Assembly: GCF_000259075.1 (NCBI RefSeq)
Contig: NZ_AJKI01000007.1
Location: 85,272-149,271 of the forward strand
Direction: 5' to 3'
Length of the DNA stretch: 64,000 nucleotides
Source: Marinilabilia salmonicolor JCM 21150
Lineage (GTDB): Bacteria; Bacteroidota; Bacteroidia; Bacteroidales; Marinilabiliaceae
Positions 44,641-54,697 of this stretch are shown piece by piece (within the stretch, counting starts at the first letter, position 1; each line of letters starts with the position of its first letter). The translations under genes and the position numbers were made by a program. The notes beneath the pieces were generated by a model. That model was given only the letters and a program-made list of their open reading frames with translations. It searched no databases and was not told where the DNA came from.

Positions 44641-46308
44641 ATGAGAAAAGCACTGAGATCTGTGGGAGCAATGGCTCTTGTAGCATTATTGGTATTGGGT
44701 TCAAATAAAGCCAATGCCTGCACCAATGTATTGATTACAAAAAACGCTTCGGCCGATGGATCAACGATGATTTCCTATGCCGCCGATTCGCATGTTTTAT
44801 TTGGAGAATTGTACTACTGGCCGGCCCAAAATCATCCGGATGATGCCATGTTGGATATTCATGAATGGGACACCGGCAAATACCTGGGACAAATAAAACA
44901 AGTTCCCCACACCTACCGGGTTATAGGAAATATGAATGAGAATCAGGTATCCATTGCCGAGACAACTTTTGGCGGACGACCAGAACTGCGCGACACCACC
45001 GGAATAATAGATTACGGAAGTTTGATTTACGTTGCCCTTCAAAGAGCAGAATCAGCCCGTGATGCTATCAATATCATGACTTCCTTGGTGGAAGAGTATG
45101 GATATTACAGTTCTGGAGAAAGTTTTTCCATAGCCGATCCTGACGAAGTATGGATTATGGAGATGATTAGCAAGGGGCCAAATAACAAGGGAGCTGTTTG
45201 GGTAGCCCGCAAAATTCCCGACGGATACATTTCCGCCCATGCTAACCAGGCTCGTATCACCACATTCCCGCTTAACGATGAGGAAAACGTTATTTATTCA
45301 AAAGATGTTATATCTTTTGCCCGGGAAAACGGATATTTCGACGGCAAAAACAAAGATTTCAGTTTTGCCGATGCTTATGCTCCCCTCGATTATGGCGCTA
45401 TTCGTTTCTGCGAGGCCAGAGTTTGGAGTGCTTTCCGTCAGGTAAATCAGGAAGAAGCCGATAAGTATGAAGATTTTATTTTAGGGGAATCAGAAGAACG
45501 TATGCCCTTGTTTTTTAAACCACAAAATAAGGTGAGCGCCCGTGATGTTATGAACATTATGCGCGACCATTTTGAAGGAACAGCTTTGGATATGACTAAA
45601 GATGCCGGAGCAGGTGCCTACAAGGTTCCGTATCGCTGGCGACCGCTTACCTGGGAGGTAGATGGAGAAGAATACCTGAACGAACGTGCCATTGCCACTC
45701 AGCAAACAGGGTTCTCTTTTGTTGCTCAAATGCGAAACTGGCTTCATGATCCTATTGGTGGAATTCTTTGGTTTAGTGTGGATGATGCTGATGCATCGGT
45801 TTATGTTCCCATGTATGCAGGAATTCAGAGTGCCCCCCACGAATTTGCTGTAGGCAACGGAAATATGCTCGAATTTTCCTGGGACGCTGCATTCTGGGTG
45901 TTCAACTGGGTCTCAAATATGTCCTACAGTCGATACAGTTATATGATTAAGGATATCAGGAAGGTACAACAGGAACTGGAGGACAAATTTGAGCAAATGC
46001 AACCGGCCATCGACAACACTGCCAGTACCCTTTACGAACAGGATCCGGAACTTGCAGAGCAATTCCTGACTGATTACACACACAATCAGGCCCGTATTAC
46101 AGTTAAAAAATGGCAGGAACTGGGACAATTTTTAATGATTAAGTACCTGGACGGAAACATCCATCCCGAAAAAGACGGAAAATTTTTGAAAAACGAATAT
46201 GGCAATCCTCATTCCCCAGAATATCCGGGATATAATGAAGAATATTACCGGAATGTGGTTAAAGATGCCGGAGAAAAGCTAAAAATGAAAGAGGTTTCGC
46301 AGGATTAG
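44641..46308 (+). CDS. Secreted C69-family dipeptidase (PepD-like)
   Basis: 555 residues. Signal peptide ends at NANAC-type site: the Ntn-hydrolase nucleophile Cys27 follows directly (ANACTNVLITKNASADGS), as in C69 peptidases where cleavage exposes it. Other blocks: ISYAADSH, YGSLIYVALQRA, ESFSIADPDEVWIMEM, SAHANQARITTFP. Long C-terminal part includes ILWFSVDDAD and a coiled segment. Likely releases amino acids from dipeptides outside the cytoplasm. Ended by a strong terminator. Confidence 0.93.
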   Translation: MRKALRSVGAMALVALLVLGSNKANACTNVLITKNASADGSTMISYAADSHVLFGELYYWPAQNHPDDAMLDIHEWDTGKYLGQIKQVPHTYRVIGNMNENQVSIAETTFGGRPELRDTTGIIDYGSLIYVALQRAESARDAINIMTSLVEEYGYYSSGESFSIADPDEVWIMEMISKGPNNKGAVWVARKIPDGYISAHANQARITTFPLNDEENVIYSKDVISFARENGYFDGKNKDFSFADAYAPLDYGAIRFCEARVWSAFRQVNQEEADKYEDFILGESEERMPLFFKPQNKVSARDVMNIMRDHFEGTALDMTKDAGAGAYKVPYRWRPLTWEVDGEEYLNERAIATQQTGFSFVAQMRNWLHDPIGGILWFSVDDADASVYVPMYAGIQSAPHEFAVGNGNMLEFSWDAAFWVFNWVSNMSYSRYSYMIKDIRKVQQELEDKFEQMQPAIDNTASTLYEQDPELAEQFLTDYTHNQARITVKKWQELGQFLMIKYLDGNIHPEKDGKFLKNEYGNPHSPEYPGYNEEYYRNVVKDAGEKLKMKEVSQD

Positions 46309-46368
46309 TCAGCAGTAGTTCTTAATGGACGAAATCATCCATGGAATAACTCAAAACACCCATATAAA

Positions 46369-46402
46369 AGAGGCAGTGTTCGAAAACATTGTCTCTTTTT
46401 TT
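46369..46402 (+). terminator. Terminator after the C69 dipeptidase
   Basis: 12-bp stem AGAGGCAGTGTT (46369-46380) / AACATTGTCTCT (46385-46396), CGAA loop, then T7. Confidence 0.88.
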
Positions 46403-46445
46403 ATCAAAAAGGCTATATTCACAGTCGCGAAAGAAAAAGAAAGTT

Positions 46446-47453
46446 ATGAAGCTATCAGAAATAGGAGAATTCGGATTTATCGACAGATTTTCAGGCAAAT
46501 TTTCCGCACTCAACAAAAATGAGGAGTACGGAATTGGAGATGACTGTGCTATTATGTCGTTGGATGATCAGTACAACCAAATTGTCACTACCGACCTGTT
46601 AATTGAGGACATTCACTTCCTGCGTTCTGCAATAACTCCTTTTGATCTGGGATACAAAGCACTTGCAGTAAATCTGAGTGACATAGCAGCAATGGGTGGG
46701 ACTCCGACAGCTTCCTTTTTGTCCATTGCCCTTCCGGCAGAAACAGAAGTGGAGTATATGGATCAGGTAATGGAGGGGTACCGAAGTCTCAGCGAAAAAT
46801 ACCAGGTTCCCCTGCTTGGAGGCGACACCACCAAATCGCCCGATAAAATTGTTATCAATGTTTGTGTTACCGGGAAGGTAAAAAAAGGAAAGGAAAAGCT
46901 TCGTTCTGCTGCTGACAACGACGATTGTATTTGTGTAACCGGCCCTTTAGGCGATTCTGCCGGGGGACTAAAAATGTTACTAGATGGAATCAGCCCTGAT
47001 GAAATGACAAAAAACCTTATTTCATGGCATAATCGTCCCGAACCGGCAATCAATGAAGGAATATGGCTGGGAAATCAGAAAGGCGTAAATGCTATGATGG
47101 ATATTTCAGACGGAATCGCTTCTGATTTAAAGCACATTCTTGATATGTCAGGAAAGGGTGCCATCGTACATTTAGAGGACATTCCACTTTCTCCCGCCCT
47201 TCAATCAACGTTAAAAAACAAAGAACAGGATGTTTTAAAACTTGCACTTACCGGGGGTGAAGATTATCGCCTGCTTGTTACTGTACGTAATGAGGATTTT
47301 GAAGAATTGGAAAAAGAGTACAATCACCAATTCTTAACTTCCCTGACCCGTGTGGGTAAGATAACAGCAGAAAACGCGGGAGAAATCAGGTGGATGAAGG
47401 AAAACAAACCTTTTACACTCGATAAAGAGGGATTTAATCATTTTTCGGAATAA
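46446..47453 (+). CDS. thiL: Thiamine-monophosphate kinase
   Basis: Final step of thiamine diphosphate synthesis, phosphorylating TMP. 335 residues from the ATG at 46446; the frame upstream would read through the terminator. Motifs: GIGDDCAIMS, TTDLLIEDIHFL, NLSDIAAMGG, GGDTTKS, MDISDGIASDL and LTGGEDYRLLVT. No other thi genes nearby. Confidence 0.95.
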   Translation: MKLSEIGEFGFIDRFSGKFSALNKNEEYGIGDDCAIMSLDDQYNQIVTTDLLIEDIHFLRSAITPFDLGYKALAVNLSDIAAMGGTPTASFLSIALPAETEVEYMDQVMEGYRSLSEKYQVPLLGGDTTKSPDKIVINVCVTGKVKKGKEKLRSAADNDDCICVTGPLGDSAGGLKMLLDGISPDEMTKNLISWHNRPEPAINEGIWLGNQKGVNAMMDISDGIASDLKHILDMSGKGAIVHLEDIPLSPALQSTLKNKEQDVLKLALTGGEDYRLLVTVRNEDFEELEKEYNHQFLTSLTRVGKITAENAGEIRWMKENKPFTLDKEGFNHFSE

Positions 47454-47459
47454 AACATC

Positions 47460-48101
47460 TCAAATGTAAAAATACTCGCGAATCAACCAAAAAAGAAAGG
47501 CCGCCACAACCAATACGATAATGGTTAAGCCGGCAATTTTGTTGATCCAAAAGAGCCTTCTCAAGTTTATTTTACTTCTGAAAAGTCCAACCACCGAGGT
47601 CAGCATAGTCCACCAAACGGCAGCACCCAAAAACACCCCTGAAATAATTATCAGATGTCCAACCAGTCCATACTCCGATTTGAGGACTCTGAATCCGGCA
47701 AAAAAGGCAATAAAAAGAAATATGGCAAGTGGATTGCTCAATGTTAACAAAAAAGTAGATACAAAATCACTTACCAGACTGTGCTTACCTGCTTTTTGTC
47801 TTCGCAGCTGAGCCACAGGATTGGTTCTGAAAATTTTGATACCAAGGCCGGTTAAAACGATAACGCCCCCCAGTTGAATCCACAGAATCTGCGCTTCTAT
47901 AAAAGTTACGATATACGAAAGACTAAAGCCTGCGATTATGGCATAAATGGTATCCGACATAGCGGCACCAAAACCTGACAAAAGCCCTGAGGTTCTTCCA
48001 TTTTGCAAAGTTCGTTGAATTATTAAAACTCCTATAGGCCCCAGGGGTAAAGAAGCAGAAAAACCAACCAGCATTCCGTCCAAAAGTGTGCTCCAATACA
48101 T
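47460..48101 (-). CDS. LysE-family amino-acid exporter
   Basis: 213 residues, six predicted helices. Motif SLPLGPIGVLIIQRTLQNG near the N terminus and TLSNPLAIFLFIAFFAG in the middle are typical of the LysE/RhtB superfamily. Exports amino acids or metabolites; substrate undetermined. Converges with thiL. Confidence 0.9.
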   Translation of the reverse strand: MYWSTLLDGMLVGFSASLPLGPIGVLIIQRTLQNGRTSGLLSGFGAAMSDTIYAIIAGFSLSYIVTFIEAQILWIQLGGVIVLTGLGIKIFRTNPVAQLRRQKAGKHSLVSDFVSTFLLTLSNPLAIFLFIAFFAGFRVLKSEYGLVGHLIIISGVFLGAAVWWTMLTSVVGLFRSKINLRRLFWINKIAGLTIIVLVVAAFLFWLIREYFYI

Positions 48102-48316
48102 TAATCAGCTTTTTTTGTGGCTACAAAGATTGAAAAATACTATAAAACAACCTGTATATTTCCTCATGTTTTTATTATCAATTCCTTAACTTTGATAGAA
48201 TAACCAGACCCACCCATGCATACAGAATTATAAATATCAGTCAGTTAGCATGATCTGTTAACACAAAATTAACACAGACTTAACGAGGGCAAAACATCAC
48301 CGGGAATATTAGCAGT

Positions 48317-48324
48317 TAAGTTTG
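48317..48324 (+). promoter_or_regulatory. -7 box of the PiT operon promoter
   Basis: TAAGTTTG, start near 48331. No good TTTG at -33. Confidence 0.4.
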
Positions 48325-48353
48325 CACCCGAAAAATAAACTATTCTTCAACAA

Positions 48354-50612
48354 ATGGAAACAATTTATTTAGTACTCGTAGGCGTACTTTTTTTGCTGGC
48401 TATGTCCGACCTTGTGGTCGGGGTCAGCAATGACGCCGTAAATTTCCTGAATTCGGCCATTGGCGCTAAAGTAGCTTCTTTCCGAACCATCATGATTATT
48501 GCTGCACTTGGTGTTTTTATTGGTGCAAGCTTTTCAGGGGGAATGATGGAGGTTGCCCGTAAAGGAATTTTCAATCCACAGTATTTTACATTCGAAAACA
48601 TCATGATCATTTTTATGGCGGTCATGATTACGGATGTTATTTTGCTGGATTTGTTCAACACTTTCGGTCTCCCCACCTCCACTACCGTTTCAATTGTATT
48701 TGAACTGCTTGGTGCGGCCATTGGTGTTGCGCTCATCAAATCGATGAACAACCCGGATATGATATTAAGCGAATACATCAATTCTGCAAAAGCTCTGGCC
48801 ATTATTTCCGGCATTCTGCTTTCGGTAGTGGTATCATTTACCGTCGGAATGGTTGTACAATACATTGCCAGAATATTGTTCTCTTTTAATTTCAAAAGAA
48901 GAATTAAGTACTTTGGCGGTATTTGGGGTGGTATAGCCATTACAGCCATTACCTACTTTTTAATTATCAAGGGAGCCAAAGGAGCGACTTTTATGTCGGA
49001 CAATATTCAGGCATGGATCGCAGAAAACGACAAACTCATTATTGTCTATAGCCTTATTTTCTGGACGCTAATTCTGCAGGCTTTTTATTGGTTATTTAAA
49101 GTAAACATTCTAAAATTCACAGTGCTGGCCGGGACATTTGCTCTGGCAATGGCTTTTGCAGGCAACGACCTTGTTAATTTTATTGGTGTACCGCTGGCCG
49201 GATTTGAAGCGTTTAAAAACTTCATAGCAGACGGAGGAAGCAACCAGGATATGTTGATGACTTCGCTGGCCGGTAAGGTTAAAACAGACTCCTATCTGCT
49301 GGTAATTGCCGGATTAATAATGGTTGTTACACTCTGGACCTCAAAAAAAGCCAAGAAGGTTGTAAAAACTTCACTTGATCTGGGTCGTCAGTCCGAAGGA
49401 GAAGAACGGTTCGGTTCTTCATTTTTTGCCCGTTCCATTGTTCGCGGCAGCATCGCTGTCTCCAATTCGGTAAATAAACTGATTCCTGCCCGTGTTAATA
49501 ATTTCCTGAATAAGCAATTTGACAGCTCATTTTATGAGGAAGAACGTCAAAAGGTAAAGAAAGAGGAAGCTGCATCCTTTGACATGATCAGAGCATCCGT
49601 CAATCTTGTTGTTGCCAGTATTCTTATTGCTTTTGCTACCTCACTGAAACTGCCATTGTCTACAACCTATGTGACTTTTATGGTGGCTATGGGTAGTTCC
49701 TTATCGGACCGTGCCTGGGGGCGTGAAAGTGCGGTTTACAGAATTACCGGAGTCGTCTCGGTGATTGGCGGATGGTTCTTTACCGCTTTTTCTGCCGCAA
49801 CAGTCGCCTTTATATTTGCGAATCTGATGATGCTCGGGGGCATTTATGCTATTATTGCTCTGATAGGACTTGCAGCTTTTATGGTTTACCGAACACATGT
49901 TATTTCCAAAAAACAGGAATCAGAATCCAAAACTTATGGTGATCTTGAAATTGAAGAAGTTAATGGTGAGATTCTTTCTGAAAAGGTATTGGAAAAATGT
50001 CGAACCAGTGTTTCAAAAGTATTGAAAGCGATTTCCGGAAACTATGGCGACACTTTGCACTATTTCGAAGCAGAAGATCGTAAGCACTTAAAAGAAACCA
50101 CAAAAGAAGTTTCGTCACTCAACAAGAAAATCAAAAAGCTCAAATCAAATATTTACAATACCGTTCGTAAATTGCAGGAAGAATCTATTGATTCAGGCTT
50201 GTATTATGTACAGGTTATTGATTACCTGAGAGAGACCACACACTCTCTGACGTTTATTACCAATCCTTGCTTTGAGCATCTGGACAACAATCACAAAGTA
50301 TTTACTGAGGCTCAGTTGGAGGAAATCAATATTCTGGAGAGTAAAGTGCGTTCACTCCTTACCAAGTCCATAAATATGATAGATCAGTCAGATTTCACGC
50401 ATCTGCAGGATCTTGTTGACGAGCAGGGGAAACTGATTGATCTCATTAAGAATCTCAGAAAAAAACAACTTAAGCGTATTAAGAAAGAAAAAGCAGGGAC
50501 AAAAATCAGTATGCTCTACCTCTCGGTGCTGCATGAAACCCAAAACATGCTTCTGCACCTGATTAACTTGTTGAAAGCGCAGCGCGATTTTGTTGCTTCC
50601 CATAAAAAATAA
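48354..50612 (+). CDS. PiT-family phosphate permease with C-terminal PhoU-like domain
   Basis: 752 residues, longer than a plain PiT (about 500). Two PHO4 halves: GVSNDAVNFLNSAIGAK (first), AGNDLVNFIGVPLAG (second), and SLKLPLSTTYVTFMVAMG and PTSTTVSIVFELLG. About 12 helices to residue 520, then a cytoplasmic alpha-helical PhoU-like (DUF47) domain (about 530-752). Moves inorganic phosphate with H+ or Na+. The fused domain probably regulates uptake. Followed by a terminator, then a porin. Confidence 0.93.
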   Translation: METIYLVLVGVLFLLAMSDLVVGVSNDAVNFLNSAIGAKVASFRTIMIIAALGVFIGASFSGGMMEVARKGIFNPQYFTFENIMIIFMAVMITDVILLDLFNTFGLPTSTTVSIVFELLGAAIGVALIKSMNNPDMILSEYINSAKALAIISGILLSVVVSFTVGMVVQYIARILFSFNFKRRIKYFGGIWGGIAITAITYFLIIKGAKGATFMSDNIQAWIAENDKLIIVYSLIFWTLILQAFYWLFKVNILKFTVLAGTFALAMAFAGNDLVNFIGVPLAGFEAFKNFIADGGSNQDMLMTSLAGKVKTDSYLLVIAGLIMVVTLWTSKKAKKVVKTSLDLGRQSEGEERFGSSFFARSIVRGSIAVSNSVNKLIPARVNNFLNKQFDSSFYEEERQKVKKEEAASFDMIRASVNLVVASILIAFATSLKLPLSTTYVTFMVAMGSSLSDRAWGRESAVYRITGVVSVIGGWFFTAFSAATVAFIFANLMMLGGIYAIIALIGLAAFMVYRTHVISKKQESESKTYGDLEIEEVNGEILSEKVLEKCRTSVSKVLKAISGNYGDTLHYFEAEDRKHLKETTKEVSSLNKKIKKLKSNIYNTVRKLQEESIDSGLYYVQVIDYLRETTHSLTFITNPCFEHLDNNHKVFTEAQLEEINILESKVRSLLTKSINMIDQSDFTHLQDLVDEQGKLIDLIKNLRKKQLKRIKKEKAGTKISMLYLSVLHETQNMLLHLINLLKAQRDFVASHKK

Positions 50613-50626
50613 TCTGTTTCATCACC

Positions 50627-50661
50627 AAAGGAGCATATTTACACAGGGTATGCTCCTTTTT
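50627..50661 (+). terminator. Terminator after the phosphate permease
   Basis: Stem AAAGGAGCATA / TATGCTCCTTT around 50627-50660, ending in T. Confidence 0.8.
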
Positions 50662-50683
50662 ACTTATCTAAATTGTTGGAAGA

Positions 50684-51694
50684 ATGGTCTCATTTAAACG
50701 ATTGGTATTATTCCTTTTTGTAAGTATGGGTGTGGTTTATCCCGTAACTGCTCAGGAAGAGGAAAACACAGAATTCGAGCCTTCCGGAGAAGTTTTTGGA
50801 AAGATATTCACCAATTTTAATACTTCACTTTCAGGCCCTGATCAACAAACCGCTTTCGAGGTCCGACGTGCCTATCTCGGATATGAGTATCAAATTTCGA
50901 AAGAATTTTCGGCCGAAGTTAAAATCGATATTGGCTCCCCCAATGATGCTTCACAGTATTCATTATTGCGACGCTTTGGTTATTTTAAAACAGCTATGGT
51001 GCAATACACACCTTTTAATTTTATGCAGGTTACATTTGGGCTTCAGGATGCCACACAATTTAAACTCCAGGATAAATTCTGGAAACGGCGGTATATCAAT
51101 GAGTCTCTGATGGGGGCTTACAAATACGGTTCCAGTGCTGACATAGGTGTCAAAGTAGCCTATCTTACCGAAATTGTTGATGTTGACTTTGCTTTGTTTA
51201 ATGGTGAAGGCTACTCAAGTCTGCAGAATGACAATACATTTAAAGCGGCCCTGGGAGCCACATTCAGGCCTGTGAGAGGACTTATCACCAGAATCTACGG
51301 GGATCTTTCAAGTAAACAGATCAGTCAGGGAACCAGCTCTTTATTTGCCGGATATCGACAAGACTTCTTTTCAATAGGTGGCGAATATGCAAACCATTTT
51401 AACCGTAATTTTCAGGAGGATCATAACATTGAAGGTTTTTCCATACTTGGTGATGTAAAGATCCTTCCTAAAATCTGGCTTTTTGGACGTTATGACAAAA
51501 TTGAATCCAATATCCCTGATGGTGAAACTGTGCCCTGGAATTTGTCTAATGACGAAACCGCAGTAACTGCTGGCATTGAATACATACCTGTTAAGGCCAT
51601 TAAAATAGCAGCCAATTATCAGGATCATTATCCGGCAGCCAGAAATCTGGAAGCAGTTTCTGCCTTTTACATCAATGTTGAAGCATCCTTTTAA
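50684..51694 (+). CDS. Outer-membrane porin, phosphate-selective O/P-like
   Basis: 336 residues. Signal peptide (1-24, cut near VTAQ), then alternating amphipathic strands and an aromatic C terminus ending NVEASF. FEVRRAYLGYEYQISKEFSAE and KAALGATFRPVRGLITRIYG resemble the OprO/OprP-like barrels of Bacteroidota. Position behind a PiT permease supports a phosphate or anion role. Followed 10 bases later by a lipoprotein gene. Confidence 0.75.
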   Translation: MVSFKRLVLFLFVSMGVVYPVTAQEEENTEFEPSGEVFGKIFTNFNTSLSGPDQQTAFEVRRAYLGYEYQISKEFSAEVKIDIGSPNDASQYSLLRRFGYFKTAMVQYTPFNFMQVTFGLQDATQFKLQDKFWKRRYINESLMGAYKYGSSADIGVKVAYLTEIVDVDFALFNGEGYSSLQNDNTFKAALGATFRPVRGLITRIYGDLSSKQISQGTSSLFAGYRQDFFSIGGEYANHFNRNFQEDHNIEGFSILGDVKILPKIWLFGRYDKIESNIPDGETVPWNLSNDETAVTAGIEYIPVKAIKIAANYQDHYPAARNLEAVSAFYINVEASF

Positions 51695-51704
51695 AAAAAA
51701 CAGC

Positions 51705-53057
51705 ATGAAGAATTTCACCGTTCTATCGGTTTTCATTGGAATCACTTTTCTAACGGGAATCCATTCCTGTCGGGAATCAGAATACACCCTCCCCAGTGAA
51801 TTCAACGTCATTTCAGACAATGGAGGCGGTACAGGCACAACAACCTGGAAAGCTGATGAAAAATATTTGTTAAACGGTATTGTTTATGTAAACGAAGGTC
51901 AAACACTTACGATAGAACCCGGAGCTGTTATCCGGGCCAAAACAGGCCAGGAAGAAAACGCCAGCGCACTGGTGATAGCCCGTGGAGCAAAAATAATTGC
52001 CGAAGGAACCCGGGAATCTCCCATTATTTTTACAGTCGAAGGAGATGATTTAAAAGGATCCGTCCCTGCTGAAGCCAATGGATTATGGGGAGGCATCATT
52101 GTTTTAGGAGATGCACCGGTAAATACTGCTTCGGGGGAGCAAATGATGGAAGGAATCCCTTTTGAAGATGCCAGGGGAATGTATGGCGGCAACAATGAAA
52201 GTGACAACTCGGGGGTGCTCAGGTATGTTTCTATCCGCCATGGAGGAACTCAACTTAGCAAAGGAAATGAAATCAACGGACTCACGTTGGGAGGCGTAGG
52301 AAATCAGACTACGCTTGAATATGTGGAAGTAATCTCCAACCGCGACGACGGATTTGAATTTTTCGGTGGAACGGTAAACGGTCGCTATCTACTTGCTGCA
52401 TTTTGTGGAGATGATGCATTTGATTTTGATTTGGGATACACCGGAAATTGTCAGTTTATTGTTGGACTTCAGGCAGGTTCCACAGGTGATTTGCTTGTGG
52501 AATTAAGTGACAATGAGGGGTATCCTGCCACTCGTCCTCATATTACAAACGGAACATTTGTTGGCCGCGGAATGGATGAAAACGGGCAAGCTGCACGTTT
52601 TGATAATAGTTCGTCAGGAATCATTTCAAATTCACTTTTTCTGCATCAGAAACAGGGCATATTCATTGAGTATTCAGGGGACCAGCTGGATAGTTATCAA
52701 CAGTTTATTGATGGAAATATTCAGATTCTTAACAATGCCTTTTACATGACGGGGAACAATTCGAAATTAAATATTTTAGGGGTTTACTCTCTGAATATTG
52801 AAGATGTTACTGAGCAGGATGAAAACGTTACACAACACTTTGAAGAGGGGAACAATGTACTTGAGAATCCGCTGATAGATTACAATCCTCAGGAAATAAG
52901 TCAGATGAATCTGACGCCTGAAAATCTGGCTCCGGGAAATTTGTATTTAACAACCATTCCATGGTTCCGCAATGTTGATTACAAAGGCGCTTTAGGTCAG
53001 GCTAACTGGCTCAAAACCTGGAGTTTTCTTGATCTGGAAGGCCTGTTAATAGAATAA
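51705..53057 (+). CDS. Beta-helix lipoprotein
   Basis: 450 residues from the ATG at 51705 (upstream frame overlaps the porin). N-terminal hydrophobic signal with Cys22 as probable lipid site. The chain begins TTWKADEKYLLNGIVYVNEGQ and IEPGAVIRAK, with later blocks LWGGIIVLGDAP, YVSIRHGGTQL, LTLGGVGNQTTLEYVEV and DDGFEFFGGT. This is a right-handed parallel beta-helix of the type often found in Bacteroidota outer-membrane lipoproteins. Function unknown; the close spacing suggests it works with the porin. Confidence 0.8.
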   Translation: MKNFTVLSVFIGITFLTGIHSCRESEYTLPSEFNVISDNGGGTGTTTWKADEKYLLNGIVYVNEGQTLTIEPGAVIRAKTGQEENASALVIARGAKIIAEGTRESPIIFTVEGDDLKGSVPAEANGLWGGIIVLGDAPVNTASGEQMMEGIPFEDARGMYGGNNESDNSGVLRYVSIRHGGTQLSKGNEINGLTLGGVGNQTTLEYVEVISNRDDGFEFFGGTVNGRYLLAAFCGDDAFDFDLGYTGNCQFIVGLQAGSTGDLLVELSDNEGYPATRPHITNGTFVGRGMDENGQAARFDNSSSGIISNSLFLHQKQGIFIEYSGDQLDSYQQFIDGNIQILNNAFYMTGNNSKLNILGVYSLNIEDVTEQDENVTQHFEEGNNVLENPLIDYNPQEISQMNLTPENLAPGNLYLTTIPWFRNVDYKGALGQANWLKTWSFLDLEGLLIE

Positions 53058-53074
53058 GAACGACCTTTCGGCAA

Positions 53075-53118
53075 ACAAAGAAGCACCGACAGCGCATTTG
53101 CTGTCGGTGCTTCTTTGT
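53075..53118. terminator. Strong bidirectional terminator
   Basis: Perfect 19-bp stem from 53075-53093 to 53100-53118 with loop GCATTT. T-rich sequence follows on the plus strand. Can end both the lipoprotein operon and the LytTR gene on the minus strand. Confidence 0.88.
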
Positions 53119-53134
53119 ATTTTTTTGGTTTGGT

Positions 53135-53848
53135 TTATTTCGAGATTAGGTTGATATCATTCATCAGTTTGTCACGATATGACTTCCCAATCGGAATTAC
53201 TTTGGTTCCGCTATCCGTTTTAATAACCACCGAATTATCTTCAATAACCTTAATTTTACTGAAGTTAACGATAAAGGAACGGTGAATCCTCATGAATTTA
53301 TCTGCCGGCATTTTATCGGCAATGGACTTCATGGTAAAATGAATGGTGTATTTGTCATTAAACGTATTGAGCACCACATAATTTTCCAGAGCTTCGATCC
53401 ATAAAATATCATCATATTTTATGCGTACCAGAGAACCGTTGTTTTTAATAAAAATCTCGGTACTCTCTTTAACAGGACTCTCCTTTTTGTCGAACCGTTC
53501 ACGGGCTCTGTTCACAGCCTTAATAAACCGACCAAACTGTACAGGTTTCAACAAGTAATCAGTAACATCGTACTCATAAGATTCCAAAGCGTACTTTTCC
53601 TGAGAAGAGTAAATTACAACCTGAGGAATAATATCCAACGATTCCAAAAACTCAATACCTGACATTTCAGGCATTTCAATATCCAGAAATATCAGATCAA
53701 CTTTTTCTGCATCCGGTTGATTCAACGAATTTATTGCCTCAACTGCACTGGAATACGAGCCTGTCAGATGTAATCCTTCTGTACGGCCAACAAATTCCTC
53801 AATTATTTTTATTGACAGCTTGTCGTCATCAATAATGATACAATTCAT
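53135..53848 (-). CDS. LytTR-family response regulator
   Basis: 237 residues. Receiver domain with DDDK acidic pocket, phospho-acceptor Asp56 (FLDIEMPEM) and Lys of LLKPVQF; LytTR domain about 125-237 (IFIKNNGSLVRIKYDDILWIEA, FMRIHRSFIVNFSKI). No adjacent histidine kinase. Near-consensus promoter upstream. Confidence 0.93.
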   Translation of the reverse strand: MNCIIIDDDKLSIKIIEEFVGRTEGLHLTGSYSSAVEAINSLNQPDAEKVDLIFLDIEMPEMSGIEFLESLDIIPQVVIYSSQEKYALESYEYDVTDYLLKPVQFGRFIKAVNRARERFDKKESPVKESTEIFIKNNGSLVRIKYDDILWIEALENYVVLNTFNDKYTIHFTMKSIADKMPADKFMRIHRSFIVNFSKIKVIEDNSVVIKTDSGTKVIPIGKSYRDKLMNDINLISK

Positions 53849-53872
53849 AGATAGAGATTTTGGTCAAAAATA

Positions 53873-53903
53873 CAAAATTATACTCAAATTATGCCACTGC
53901 AAA
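53873..53903 (-). promoter_or_regulatory. Promoter of the LytTR gene
   Basis: Minus-strand TTTG (53903-53900), 19 nt, TAATTTTG (53880-53873). Confidence 0.65.
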
Positions 53904-53941
53904 GAGATGAAATTTTTGAATTAACCGATGAATATAATCAT

Positions 53942-54628
53942 TTAATCAATATCGAAGCCGGTTCTCGTCAAGAATTCCTTTTCAATTATATTCACACGTT
54001 TTACAGACTTCCTGATCCAATCGAGTAAAATACGGTTATACTTCTCTTCACTTAATTGTGGTCTATCGGTTTTCTTACGAATTTGCTCAGTAAAATGTTG
54101 CAACAGAATTGCCGCTGCAACTGATATATTTAAACTTTCTGTAAAACCTACCATCGGAATGGTTACAAAGTGATCAGCCATCTTTCTGACTTCTTCAGAA
54201 ACGCCTGTCTTCTCTCCTCCAAACACAAGGGCAAAAGGACCACCAGTAATATCGAACTGATGCAATGAAACTGCTTTTTTGTCCGGAACAGTGGCAGCGA
54301 TTCTGTACCCCTGGTCTTTTAAATCTAACAATGCACGGGTGCTATTGTTTTTATCAGTTTCACGGTATCTGTGAAGTGTTAACCATTTGGAGGCTCCAAG
54401 AGCAACATCCGGATTGACGTTGTAGGTGTGTCGGTTCTCCACAATATGCACATCCTGGATGTCAAAACAGTCACAGCTACGCAATACAGCACTTGCATTG
54501 TGCGGATGAAAAATATCTTCCAGCACAACGGTGATATAGTCCGTACGCTCCTCTAAAACACGTTTGAATAAATCAAGCCTCGGGACCGTCACAAATTGCG
54601 AGAGAAATTCGATTAATGCCTTTTCCAT
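53942..54628 (-). CDS. trmH: TrmH/SpoU-family tRNA/rRNA 2'-O-methyltransferase
   Basis: 228 residues from the ATG at 54628; an in-frame ATG at 54667 adds 13 residues. SPOUT-knot fold with SAM-binding end. Motifs: VLEDIFHPHNASAVLRSCD (motif 1 with the catalytic Arg), ALVFGGEKTGVSEEV (motif 2) and IPMVGFTESLNISVAAAILL (motif 3). Similar to TrmH, which methylates G18 in tRNA; exact target not proven. Confidence 0.88.
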   Translation of the reverse strand: MEKALIEFLSQFVTVPRLDLFKRVLEERTDYITVVLEDIFHPHNASAVLRSCDCFDIQDVHIVENRHTYNVNPDVALGASKWLTLHRYRETDKNNSTRALLDLKDQGYRIAATVPDKKAVSLHQFDITGGPFALVFGGEKTGVSEEVRKMADHFVTIPMVGFTESLNISVAAAILLQHFTEQIRKKTDRPQLSEEKYNRILLDWIRKSVKRVNIIEKEFLTRTGFDID

Positions 54629-54697
54629 CACCTCATATAAAAAGGGGTATTTCACAATATGAAACACCCCCTTCTTATTCGTTTGACCAAAAAAGAA

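Noticed and set aside
46389..46445. Longer ThiL start
   Set aside because: Would begin inside the terminator hairpin; ThiL normally starts at the MKLSEIGEF-type sequence.
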